Shown: in pieces, positions 22,010-32,442 of the stretch
Layout: each line of letters starts with the position of its first letter
Position numbering within the stretch: the stretch's first letter is position 1
NCBI GenBank assembly: GCA_038030265.1
Contig: CM075939.1
Span: forward strand, 38,483,253-38,547,252
Direction: 5' to 3'
Origin: Corythucha ciliata
Lineage: Eukaryota; Arthropoda; Insecta; Hemiptera; Tingidae
DNA length: 64,000 nt
Notes under the pieces: model-generated
Database searches by the model: none
Told to the model about the DNA's origin: nothing
What the model saw: the letters and a program-made list of their open reading frames with translations, nothing else
Made by a program: the position numbers and the translations under genes

Positions 22010-23370
22010 AAAACTATAAAATAGCCGAAAATTGAAGTTTTTTTTCAATTTTAGCCGTGAATTACAAAGCTTTTCCTTCACAATTTGTCCGCGAATAGGT
22101 GATTTTCCTCAATTTTAGCTGTGAAGTAGCCTTTTTATCCCATGTTAGCGATTTTTCTCAATTTTTGCCATGAATTGAAGTTTTCCTAGATTTTTGCAGC
22201 AAATTAGCTTTTTTTAAACCTTTTCAGCAGTTAATTAGCACTTTGGACTGCAAGTATAGCGTTTTTCGTTAATTTCAGCCGCCCTAATTAATTAGCGAAT
22301 TTCCTCAAAATTGGCCGCAAATTAGCGGTGTACGAACTATTTTTGTCCCGCATAATACAATTTTGTTTCCAACTTTTAGCTATGGACTAGCACGTTTTTT
22401 CGTTTAGGCACGAAGTTGCCTTCAGAAGCAACAGATTATTGCCTTTTGCTGAATTTTAGCCCCGAGTCAGCGTTTTTACTAAATTTTAGTCGTGAATTGG
22501 CGTTTTCTCTAATATAGCCGTGAATTAGCCGATTTTTTTCATTTGAATCCGCGAATGAACGTTTTTTCTATACTTTATCTGCAAATTATCGGATTTTTTA
22601 CAATTTTAGCTGCGAAGTAATTATCTATTCTTTTCAATTAAGTCCGCGAAATAGGATTGTTCCAAGTTTAGCCGCTAGTAAATAGCGCTTTTTGTCAATT
22701 TCATTAGCGAATTAGCTATTTTTCTCAATTTTTGCCGTGGATTAAAGTATGTCCCAATTTTAGCAGCTAATTAGCCATTCTTCTCAATTTCAGTCGTGAA
22801 TTAGCATTTTTCAAAAATTGGCTGTGAATTAGTGGTTTTTCACTTTTTATCCGCGAATGGGCGATTTTTTGCAATTTCAGTTGGGAATTTGTCATTTTTC
22901 TCAATTTTAGCCCCGAATTAGCGTGTTTTTTTTCTATTGTACAGCCTTAGCGGGCTCTCTTGCCTTTTAGCGCTTGCAGAAAAGCAAAAACTAGGCCACG
23001 TCTCAATCTTACCAACAGCAAATTGGCGTTTTTTCTTCATTTCAAACATAAGGTGGCACCTATACACCGCGAATCAGTGATTTTTTCTCAATTTCGGTCT
23101 GGACATTTCATCGAGATACCGGGAATGAAGGCTTTTGAACAGTTTTGGCCACAAATACTATCGATTTTTTCCAACTTTTTGCGGCGTTGGTACTTTCCTG
23201 CAAGAATAGCATATTAGTACGCCTTCTCATCTTTATCCGCATACGGATCTAAAAAATACTGGGGAGTAGCGTATTCTCTCTATTTTAGCCTCGAAGTTAC
23301 CCGTAAAAGGCTACGTTTTCTCTCAAATTAAGCCTCCAGAATAGCGCTTTTGTGGGCTAAATCGATTATT
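22010..23370 (+). repeat. 30-bp family 1 array, plus orientation (large)
   Basis: About 40 degenerate units with core CAATTTTAGCCGCGAATTAG. A segment near 22950-23130 is less regular and shared in wording with 36.2-36.4 kb (tttttgcgcttg...aaaagcaaaa...), so the array includes longer higher-order pieces. Confidence 0.88.
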
Positions 23371-23639
23371 CAGTTATACTCTTTGCTGATCACCTGCAAG
23401 CACTTCATCCTGGGTCGGATGGATTAAAATCGTCCAAAAGAGCCAATATCTCTGTCCAACTGCATGCCGTACGTACCTACAAACATGAACATGAATCCTT
23501 AATATCCACATTTTTAGGCCCACAAATATGCCTATTATATATTTTTAGGGCCGCATCAGCCCGGCGGGGGCGGGCATATCAGCCCGGGGTGGTCCGGCCC
23601 CCTCACCACTATGTCTCGGTCTCGGTCGGTACGCTAATA

Positions 23640-24290
23640 ATTTACGGACAGAAGTAAGAAAAAGCGCTACTTCGCGGCTGAAGTTTCCTTAAGCTTCCAC
23701 GGATAAAGTACAGAAAAAGCGCTAATTCATGAATGAAATTGAGAAAAATGCTCATTAGCGGTGAAAATCAAGAAAAATACGAAATCACCGCAAAAACTCA
23801 GAAAAAAACGTTAATTCACCGCTAAAATGGCGAAAAATCGTTAATCCGTGGCTAATTCACCGATAAAATTGAGAAGCGCTGAAGTGGGGAAAAACGCTAA
23901 TTTGCGATTTGAATGACAAAACGTCAAATTCGCGGCTTCTGAAGGTAGCTTTGTGCCAGAAAGTGAAAAAATCGCTTAATCCACAGCCAAAAGCCAAAAG
24001 CTTTACGTAATTCGCGCGAAAATTGGGGAAAAACTCTAATTCGTGGGTGAAATATACAAAAATCTATAATTTTACCGGCTAAAATGAGGAAAAACGCTAA
24101 TGAGTTGTTATAATCATGATAAATTGCTAATTCACCACTATTTTAAATTGATAAAATTTGCTAATTCACAAAAAATTGAGAAAATGGCAAGCCAAGGCTT
24201 CCGGAGGCAGCTTTGCAGCCAACTAGCAAAAAGCGCTAATTTATGGTAAAAATTGAGAAAAATCGCGAATTTGCGGCTAAAATGGAGACT
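23640..24290 (-). repeat. 30-bp family 1 array, minus orientation
   Basis: Follows the plus array after a 200-bp GC-rich divider (23550-23620, AGCCCGGCGGGGGCGGGC). Units read CTAATTCACGGCTAAAATTG. The strand switch coincides with the divider. Confidence 0.85.
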
Positions 24291-24466
24291 TCGCCTATCA
24301 CCACAATCACCAGGGCAAGTTTGTCACATTCCTCCTGAATCACTCTGTATGCAGGGTGTACAAAAAGCGACTGGACAGAGAGAAACCATGAAGGGGTAAC
24401 TCATTTCTGATCTAAATGACCTTTTGCACGTTTCCGAAATTCCGCTTTGTTTCCGAGATATCCGCC

Positions 24467-24469
<3 letters not shown>

Positions 24470-24501
<32 letters not shown>

Positions 24502-24522
24502 CTTTCTTTCTTTCTTTTTTTT
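24470..24522. repeat. Poly-T / CTTT tract
   Basis: About 33 T followed by CTTT repeats and more T. Low-complexity; could be an old retroposon tail in minus orientation. Confidence 0.8.
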
Positions 24523-24627
24523 TCAGAAATATCTTGTTGCACACGCTATAATTGTTGCATGGGCGAAGCGGGGCACACAGTGGTGGATCCAAGGGAATTT
24601 TGACGGGTAGGGGGGCCATCGTTTGTT

Positions 24628-24943
24628 TAGCGCCATTTCTAGTCTTAACGTCGTTTGTTTACGTTTGTTTGGCCGAAATTTTCGTTTGTTCAACTTTTCA
24701 AATACTTTGAACAACAAACAAACTTGAGTGCGGCTAGCTTCACGCTCCCCGACCCATGAACGAAATCGAAAACCGATTTCACGTTGAGATAATGTCGCTA
24801 AACAAAATATTTCGATCTTGGGTCGGGGAGCGTGAAGTTAGCCGATCCCAAGTTTGTTTGTTGTTCAAAGTACTTGAAAGGTTAAACAAACGAACATTTT
24901 GGCTAAACAAACGATGTTAAGACTAGAAATGGCGCTAAACAAA
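24628..24943. repeat. Foldback element of the GTTTAGCGCC family
   Basis: Arms of about 125-130 bp at 24628-24757 and 24819-24943 are inverted copies. Shared blocks include GCGCCATTTCTAGTCTTAAC and ACAACAAACAAACTTG; the loop is about 60 bp. Single copies of the same unit occur at 3.6-4.0 kb, so the hairpin is two inverted units. Confidence 0.82.
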
Positions 24944-24984
24944 TGATTTCGTTCTTGGGTCGGATTGCGTGGAGTTGGCCGTTA

Positions 24985-25345
24985 GTGTTTCACGTGAGTT
25001 TTTGGGGTAAAATCGCCAGTTGTGTAGTGAAAACTTCAGTTTTGGGGTAACAATTCGGCTTTAATTCGCATGAAATTGTCTGTTTCAGAATAAAATATTC
25101 AGTTTCAGAGTAAAATCTTCAGTTTTGGGTTTAAAAATGTCAGTTTTTAACGTCTCTCAGGCAAGAAGTTGAAAATTCGGATTTGCTGTGTTGGAGGGCT
25201 AAGCACTTTTTATACAAGTATCAATATTTTTTGGGAAATAATTGTCAGTTTTTGGACAGAAAATCCTAAATAGAAGGCTACAACGATATTACAATCTGAA
25301 ATGTTAGTTTTTGAATGATTCTGACCCTTTTCGTGAAAATTCGGT
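24985..25345 (+). repeat. Degenerate short tandem block (TCAGTTTTGGGGTAA type)
   Basis: Repeated phrases 'cagttttggggtaaaat' and 'tcagtttcagagtaaaatc' recur at roughly 30-bp spacing. Distinct in wording from families 1-3. No gene. Confidence 0.55.
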
Positions 25346-25739
25346 TTCTGGGAAACAATTTGACGATTTAAAGCGCCTATGTCATCATCAGTCAGACTCG
25401 GCTGCCGAAGCCTCTGCCACTCACAGCCCTATTAAGGGGCAGGGGGTATTTGGTCCGTTACCCCTGGGCCCGGCCCTCCTTGGGGGAACGACTTACGGTG
25501 GTTGGGCCATCTTCGTGGTTGTAGCTTAACAGTGGCTGGCGCTTTGGTTTTTAACAGCGTTTTGTGCAATTAACATTCCTGTCTTTGAAGCTGTGGAGAC
25601 TGTACTGTGGATCGCAGCTACGCTGTGGAATTGAGATTCACTCTGTGGTTAAAGTTTTTTGTGGTTGGAGCTTCGCTGTGAATGGACCTTTAATGTGCTT
25701 TAAAATAGTTGGCACTATAGCGAGTTGATAAATCAGTTG

Positions 25740-26720
25740 AGGGGGAGGGAGTCTGTGACTTTCTCAATAGTTTTCTCGATTTTGACCGAATGTGTCTTCT
25801 TTAAACAAATAATTGGTGATCTTTCTCAGTTTTGCGCGCGCGAATTAGCGCTGTCTATCAATTTTAGCCAAGAAGTAACGCTTTTTCTTACAACTATTTG
25901 ATCGCGAATCACCGTTTTACTCCATTTTGGCAATGAATTGTCAATTTATCTCCCTTCATTCGTCAATTTGATCTTTTTCAAGTCAAACTTGCCTTCTGAA
26001 ACCGCGAATTCTCAAATGTTGACAGTAAATTACCGATTGCTTCACCTTTTATTCATGAATTAGTTTGCTTTCTTAATTTTAGGCAAAATTGCCTCAAGTG
26101 ACGGTAAATTGGCGTGTTTTTAGATTTTAGTTGCGAATTGAGTTTTTTTTTTTTTCAATTTTAGGCCGCTAATTAGCGATTTGTTCAAGGTTTTGCCGCG
26201 TATTATAGAGATTTTTCTGTTTTTAGCCGTGAATTCGCGTTTTTATCGATTTCATCGTCCAATTACAATTTTTTTTTACTTTTAGCCACAAATTAGAGCT
26301 TTATCTTGATTTTACCCGAATGTGTTCCCAAAAACCGAGAATTGATACCAGGTTTTCCCTAATTTTTCCGTGAATTAGCGTTTTATCTTCATTTTGGCCG
26401 CTAGCAGTGAATTGGCGATTCACGTACTCTATTCATCATTTTTATCTCAATTTTCAGGCAAAATTGCCTCAAAAAACGGTGAATAGGCATTTTTCCACTT
26501 TTAGTCATGAATTAGCGTTTTTATCAATCTTAGCCGTGAATAAGCGCCTTTTCTCTCTTCTATCCGTGAATTGGACAATTGGATCATTCTCGCCCTGAAT
26601 CAGCGTTATTCTCGATTTAAGACGCCGTGAATCGAAGCTTTTTCTATTTTATTCCGGGACTTGGCCCAGGAGCAGCACATTATCGTTTATTTCCCAATTT
26701 TTTTACCGCAAATTGTCATT
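25740..26720 (+). repeat. 30-bp family 1 array, plus orientation
   Basis: Units with core AATTTTAGCCG and GAATTAGCG, interrupted by short T runs. Ends at a GC-rich divider at 26750-26815. Confidence 0.83.
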
Positions 26721-26749
26721 GAAACCCAAGAACTCTAGCGTACCGTGGC

Positions 26750-26815
26750 AGGGGTGAGGGGTGCGGACCGCCCCGGGCCCCCGTTCAGATGGGGCCCCTG
26801 AATAGCTTTAAAGAT
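26750..26815. other. GC-rich divider between opposed arrays
   Basis: Reads CAGGGGTGAGGGGTGCGGAC followed by a CCCCGGGCCCCC stretch and GGGGCCCCTG. Similar patches mark other strand switches (23.55, 37.15 kb) and look like DNA-transposon ends. Confidence 0.5.
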
Positions 26816-26839
26816 AAAAAAATCGGGATTTTTAAGTAA

Positions 26840-28290
26840 ATAAGATGAGAACGAATGGCTAAACTCGCTTGTGAATGGAGAAAAACGCTGATTCACGGCT
26901 GAAATTGAGAAAAACTGTTGAAATTTATGGCTGTTGGCATAGATAAAAGCGCTAATTCACAGCTGACGTTGAGACAACGCAAAATCACGAACTTTTGGGG
27001 CCAAATCGGACTAAAATTAGGAAAAAGCGCTAATTCACGCAGCTAAAACTGAGAAAAAAAGCTATTCAAGGACGAAAAAAAGAAAAACGCGAATTCGCGT
27101 CTTAAAAAACAAGAAACACGCTAGTTCGCAGCTAAAATTGTGATAAAATGCAATAATTTAGCAGCTTTAAAAATTGAGAAAAATCGCAAATTAACAGCAT
27201 AAAGGGGGGAAATGCTAACTCATGAATTCTCGGGGCAACATTGGGACATGGGGGGGGGGGGATTCGCGTATAAATAAAAGTTGAGGACTAAGGTATGAAA
27301 AATTACGATTTCACGGATAAAATCTAGAAAAACCGCTAAAAATCGCAGCTAAAATTAGGAAAATGTGTTAATACTGATAAAATTGAGAAAAAAACGCGAA
27401 TCCAATCCACAGCTGAAAATAAGAAAACGTCAACTAATGGATTCTTGGGGGCAACTTCGGGGCTGAAATTGAGGCTAAACCTGAGAAAAACGCTAATTGA
27501 CGGATAAAACAGAGAACAACGCAAAATTCTAGTCTAAATATTAGAGCAAATCGCTATTATGATAAAGTGTTACAATTTGGCAGCTTTAGAAATTGAGAAA
27601 AAGCGTGAATTCACAGAAAACGCCAACTCACGGATTGCCGGGGCTGGGACTAAAATTGAGAAAAAGCGCTGAATTCATGGCGTGAAATAGAAAAAAACGC
27701 GAATTCGCGTCTAAAAGTGGAGGAAAACTCCGCACTCATAACTAAGGCATGAAAAATTCAAATTTTACGGATACAATCCAGAAAACTCGCAGCTAAAATT
27801 AAGAAATGTGCAAATAAACTCATTCACTTCTAAAATTGAGGGTAAAAAGGCTAATTCATGGCTGAAATTGAGAAAACGCCAACTTGCAGATTCTTGGGTA
27901 AAAAACGTCAACTCGGTGATTCATGGGGCAACTTTGGGAATAAAATTCAGAAAAAGCGCTAATTCAAGCGGGCAAAACTGTGAAAAAGCGCTACGCTAAT
28001 TCGTAGGTAATAAATAGAGAAAAACACGAATTGGTGTTTAAAATAGAGAAAAGCGCTAATTCACAGCTTAAATTTCGAAAAATTGCTACTTTGCGGATAA
28101 AATTGGGAAAGAGCACTCAGACGCTACCTAATTTGCGGGTACTGTAGGCAAGTTCAAGGCTAAGAGCTTTAAAAAGCGCCGATTCGCAGCTGTAAATGAG
28201 AAAATGAGCTAGTTCGCGGGGGGAAAAAATGAGAAAATGAGCTCATAAAATTGAGAAAACTCACATACGGAGTTTTCGGAGGCAATTTCG
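26840..28290 (-). repeat. 30-bp family 1 array, minus orientation (large)
   Basis: About 40 units reading CTAATTCACGGCTAAAATTG, then GAGAAAAA. The phrase 'ctcacggattc-tgggg-caac' interrupts the units at several points (about 27220, 27430, 27620, 27890, 27910), which points to higher-order repetition. Confidence 0.87.
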
Positions 28291-28299
28291 TGAATAAAA

Positions 28300-28760
28300 T
28301 TTATAAATATACTAGCACTTTTTCTTGATTTTACCCGAATTTGCCTTCAGAAATCGCGAATATGCACTTTTTCACTATTTCAGCCGCAAAATTATTGCTT
28401 TTACTCATTTTTAGCCGTGAATTCGCGCTATTTCTCAATTTTAACAGCATGTATTAATGTTTTTCTCATTTCAGCAGCGAATTTGCAGTTTTGTTCACTT
28501 CTAGCTTATTAAGAATTTTTTTTTTAAGTTTAGCCGTGGCATTTCCCCAAAAGCAACACATTATTACGTTTTTGTTTTGTTGTTGTTTTTTTTTGAAATT
28601 CCATCGCGGTCTATATGTATACCGCGAATCTGCTATTTTTTCTCAATTTGGACCTTGAAGTTGCATCGATATAAACGCGAATTATACTATTTAGTCAGGT
28701 TTACCAATGAATGAGGGCTTTTACGCTATTTTAGCCACGAATATTTGTGATTTGTCTAAA
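28300..28760 (+). repeat. 30-bp family 1 array, plus orientation
   Basis: Resumes in plus orientation directly after the minus block without an obvious divider. Confidence 0.78.
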
Positions 28761-28930
28761 CTTTTAGTTGCGTGTACTTGCTCCAAGGACAGCAAATTAG
28801 CGCGCTTTCTCAATTTTATCCGCGTGAAGATCTGCGAAAAGCTGGGAATCATCGTAAGCGAGTCAAGAGAGTATTCGCCGTCCAACTGGATACAAATACA
28901 TATAATCAGGGCCGTCGAGAGAAAATCCGG

Positions 28931-29025
28931 GTAACTCTTTTTCCACCGACATAAACGGCTACGCTTATGGTGACGTCACATAACCGTAAACGTTAACCGT
29001 CAGACGGTTATGCAAAAACTCCCTA
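28931..29025. mobile_element. Solo ~95-bp MITE with TGACGTCA core
   Basis: Reads GTAACTCTTTTTCCACCGAC at the left and ends in TGCAAAAACTCCC, and contains GTGACGTCACATAACCGTAA. It is the same unit as the B' segment of the foldback at 49.5-50.1 kb. Confidence 0.75.
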
Positions 29026-29068
29026 TTGTTCGATAATTCGCAGCGTTTTCCCAATTGTGGGAATTTGC

Positions 29069-29073
<5 letters not shown>

Positions 29074-29117
<44 letters not shown>

Positions 29118-29131
29118 CACTTTTTTTTTTT
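29074..29131. repeat. Poly-T tract
   Basis: Near-continuous T for about 58 bases with one CA interruption, then a degenerate family 1 block continues to about 29460. Confidence 0.9.
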
Positions 29132-29139
29132 CACTTCAT

Positions 29140-29460
29140 CATTGAAATTTGAATTAGCAAGATTTCCCAATTTCAGCAGCGAACTTGAGCTTTTTCTGAA
29201 TTTTTGTCATGAATTAGCGATTTTTCTTAATTTTAGGTATTTATTTCAGCCGTCAATGAGCCAATCGGCCAATTATCTCAATGGATTTTGAGATTTTTTC
29301 CCCTCAACTTTAGCTGTGAATTAACGATATTTCTCATCGTTTTTGGGGGTGAAGTTGCTCTTTCTCTCAATAAGCGCTCAATATTGGTGCTTTTCTTAAC
29401 TACAGCTGCGGCTTTTTTTTCCCATTCCAGCCGTTTTTCCATTTTTTCCCCCGCGAGTCA
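29140..29460 (+). repeat. 30-bp family 1 array, plus orientation
   Basis: Roughly ten eroded units after the poly-T tract. Confidence 0.65.
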
Positions 29461-29705
29461 AGCGTCTTGCCTTAAGCCTGATACACACATGCGGTACTTG
29501 CCAAGTAGCAAGTAAAATACTTTTCAATTTTCAGTTAGTCGGTTTCTAGCAAATTGCTAGAAATTTATTGATATTTTGCTCGTCCTCCCATCCCCCCTCC
29601 TCATGACAGCCATGCATATAATTGTAAGATACCTGCACAATAATTATTTTTTCGCTTGACCTACCTGAGATGGCCATGGTAACCTCACGACGAAAGAATA
29701 GTATA

Positions 29706-30755
29706 TTTCAAAACGAGTGAGGAAAGCTTCACTTTACGCGCGAGTCAATGTGTTTGGCGATCAAGGCGAAGCCGAGTTCGCTAATTACTAACAACGAGCG
29801 CGTAAATACGCTCCTCACGAGTTGTGAACGCTATTTTTCGCTTGACCGACTAAGTGGGAGGCACTTCACCATACACTCACTCCAAACATCACTCTTAACA
29901 GTGACGGAAAGTACTTTTCGCGTGTCCAGCGTGTAAAGTTCGAGTTTACAGGCAAAAAACAACTGCAGGAAGTCGAGAGATACACACCAGTGACGTAAAA
30001 ACTTTACTCACTGAAAAGTAGTGGCGTATAAATTTTACCTCATTGAACAGGGGAAGACGGTGGTGGGACGTAACTTAACTAGGCAACCTGACGTGACCAG
30101 GCTTCCGCTTTATAATTATGTGGTTGACCGAACGTTATCAATTGCACACGAATGAAAATTGACTCTGCTTTTATTAGGCTTATGTCAAAAGCTGGGTAGC
30201 TAGCCGCGCGAAAAATAGTGTACACAACTCGTGAGGGAGTAGAATTGCCTCGCTCGTTTTTTTCAGCTCACTCGGCTGCACCTCGTGAGACAAACAAAGC
30301 TCGCGGGCAAAATTCTACTTCCCTCACTCGTTGTGTAATATACTATAACCGCTGTTATTTGCTTACTTTACGTCATCGAGTGAACGAAAGTACATTACGT
30401 CACTGTTAGGAGTGACTTGTTTGGAGGGAGTCGTGGTGAAGTGACACATAGTTGGTCGGTCAAGCGAAAAACAGCGTTCTTGATTAATGAGGAGCGTCTT
30501 TACGCGCACGTTGTTAGTAGGTCTGTTCCAAAACCTACCCTAGAACTTGTTTGGAACCGTCACAGAATCGTTTTCTGCCAATAAAACGCGATGGATTTGT
30601 CTGTTGCTATGGTAAAATGGTTCTGGAACGGTTTCAAACAAATTCAATGCATGGGTTGGAACAAACCTAGTAATTAGGAACTCGGCTTCGCCTCGTTTGC
30701 CAAACGCAACTCGTGCGTAAAGTGACGCTTTCTTCACTCGTAGTGAAATTTATTA
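29706..30755. mobile_element. Large foldback element with nested MITE
   Basis: The outer arms at about 29706-29915 and 30395-30755 are inverted copies. Shared blocks include AAGGCGAAGCCGAG, TTTTTCGCTTGACCGAC and ACTTTACGC near the tips. Without the 148-bp insertion at 30520-30667 the arms are nearly equal in length. The centre (about 30210-30345) holds a second inverted pair around CACAACTCGTGAGGGAGTAG. No transposase frame. Confidence 0.78.
30520..30667. mobile_element. 148-bp MITE inserted in the right arm of the foldback
   Basis: Starts GGTCTGTTCCAAAACC and ends GGTTGGAACAAACC, giving terminal inverted repeats of about 14 bp with sub-terminal ACTTGTTTGGAACCGT symmetry. TAGTA flanks both sides (30515-30519 and 30668-30672). 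The opposite arm at about 29790 keeps the uninterrupted site TTGTTAGTAATT (as its complement), proving the insertion and its 5-bp duplication. Confidence 0.88.
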
Positions 30756-30779
30756 TTTGTTTCGGATTTTTTCGGTGCC

Positions 30780-31030
30780 GGACCCCTCTGATATTGCTCT
30801 TTGAAATGAGCCAACCTCGCGAAATCGCCTTTTGAATGGGCTAACAGGGTGAAATATGTTTTTGGAGAAGCGAAACTTATACGAAATTGCATTTTTGTTT
30901 TGTTTTAGATTGGTTTTTACTCGGTCAACTCAGTGAAATTACTTTACACTGTGAAATTTTGTTTGTGAAAGGAACCAGACCCGCGAAATTGCCCTTTAAA
31001 ATGAATCAAAACGCTGGAAATGGGCCCTGC
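30780..31030 (+). repeat. 30-bp family 3 block
   Basis: Units such as GAAATGAGCCAACCTCGCGA and AAACTCGGTCAACTCAGTG recur at about 30-40 bp spacing. Eroded. Confidence 0.45.
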
Positions 31031-32093
31031 CCACTAATAGACGTTATGTTTTTTCATTTAAGAACATTAAACAGTGCACACATAGCTGAAAGTTGAGACG
31101 ACTTGTCTCTTGGCCCAAGTGTCACATGCCACATGGAGTTCGAGAATCATGAATGACCATGCCCCAAATGAAAGGCATGCAGTGAAAAGAGGAGAGGGAC
31201 TCATAGTTGAAGAGAAGAACTCAATCAGGTGATGGGGGACTCAACGCTACACACTATAAGCGTTGGCGCCTGTGTGAGTGACCCAAACAAAGTGTGATGG
31301 CAAGGAGGAGAAGGAATCGCTTAAGGCCGAGAGAAATTCTTATACACTCATTATTTTTTTTAAAAAACTCCCTACCAAAATATTCAATGGCGCACCTCAC
31401 ACTATGGTACCTATGCTGCAAAGATCTCGTTTTCCGCTAGTGAAAAGACTGAAGAGCCGTTAAATCTTGATTTTCACTCGCCTGAAAAGCTGTCAAATCG
31501 TGATTTTCGTATCTGAGAAGCGTAGCGAGAATTGGAGTGAATTTTTGACGGGTCAAAATTGTCAATTGACTGGGAAAAGATTTTGACCGGGCAATTTCCC
31601 AACACTTAATACAAACTGATGATAAAAATCCTGTCGACAAAAGTGAATCGGTCAATTGGAAATAATTAATTTTCAATTATTGATTTTCTACAAGAGATGC
31701 CTGAAGTTGAGAGTATCTCGACGAGAGTATTTTCGTCCTTTGACTGACGCTTTCTTCATGAAAATGAGATGTTTTCCAATAAATATGTTGGATTTGGTTA
31801 AATTCGTGTGTGAAACTAACAAATTGTTTTGATGGCACGCGCGGAGGCGGGGTGCGTTGAATGGTCTGTCATCGGATTCTGAGTTATACGAATTGGTCAA
31901 TTAAGGCCTCGGTCAAGAACTAGCTTTCGGGCCAAATTTAGATATATTCCTTATAATGTAGCATTAACTTAAGTTTTAAAAAAATCAAAATCAAAATTGG
32001 CCCATTAAGAAAAGTATTATTATATTTGAAGATAAAAAGCCCTTAAATTTAGCCTTTTGCTTATAATAAAAAAAGAAAAAGGAATTAACCCAC
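31031..32093. other. Intron sequence, nothing resolved
   Basis: AT-rich, with short direct phrases (GCGAGAATTGG..., 'aatcttgattttcac' / 'aatcgtgattttcg' near 31460-31510) but no clear repeat or exon. Confidence 0.5.
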
Positions 32094-32442
32094 CTGTAGG
32101 GTTGAAGCGGAGGCGGACTGTACAATGGAGGCAGCGGGTCCAATTCAAAAGCCGTAAAGGCCATATCTTCTCGCCAACACTGTTCCGTCGTTGGATCACT
32201 CGTCGGTATGACTGTCGACGGAGTCAATGAGATGATTCCTCCAACGCAGCCACCACCGCCGCCGTTGCCGCTGGTAACAAGACCACCGCCGCCGGCGCCG
32301 CCGCCACCACCGTTTCCAAATGTCATCGTTGCCGTTGTCGACGTTGTCCACCACTCGACAACACTTGGACCACCATCCTCGCGTTCGCCACCGTACGACA
32401 AGGGAACCACGCCCCCAGGGCTGGAGCTTAGCATTTCACTTC
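32094..32442 (-). CDS. gl: glass: N-terminal-region exon
   Basis: This exon has acceptor CCGCAG before 32442 and donor AG|GTGGGT after 32094. It enters in phase 1 and leaves in phase 2, matching the exon that starts at 16607. It encodes a Gly/Ser/Thr-rich region with two Gly runs, then MAFTAFELDPLPPLYSPPP. That aligns with the conserved Drosophila Glass block around LDIDPLPSLFPFSP, which is why I link it to the zinc-finger exons 15.5 kb away on the same strand. Because it enters in phase 1, at least one more coding exon must lie upstream (above 32442), and I could not find it. The internal Met at about residue 5 is an alternative start. Confidence 0.78.

Larger units (their letters stand above)
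16608..32093 (-). other. 15.5-kb intron of glass
   Basis: Runs from the donor after 32094 (AG|GTGGGT) to the acceptor before 16607 (TTTCAG|A); both sides are phase 2, so the join keeps frame. It holds a dead piggyBac transposase, family 1 arrays in both orientations, two foldback elements, a poly-T tract and several MITEs. A small internal exon cannot be excluded. All other introns I can define in this gene are about 64-380 bp. Confidence 0.7.
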
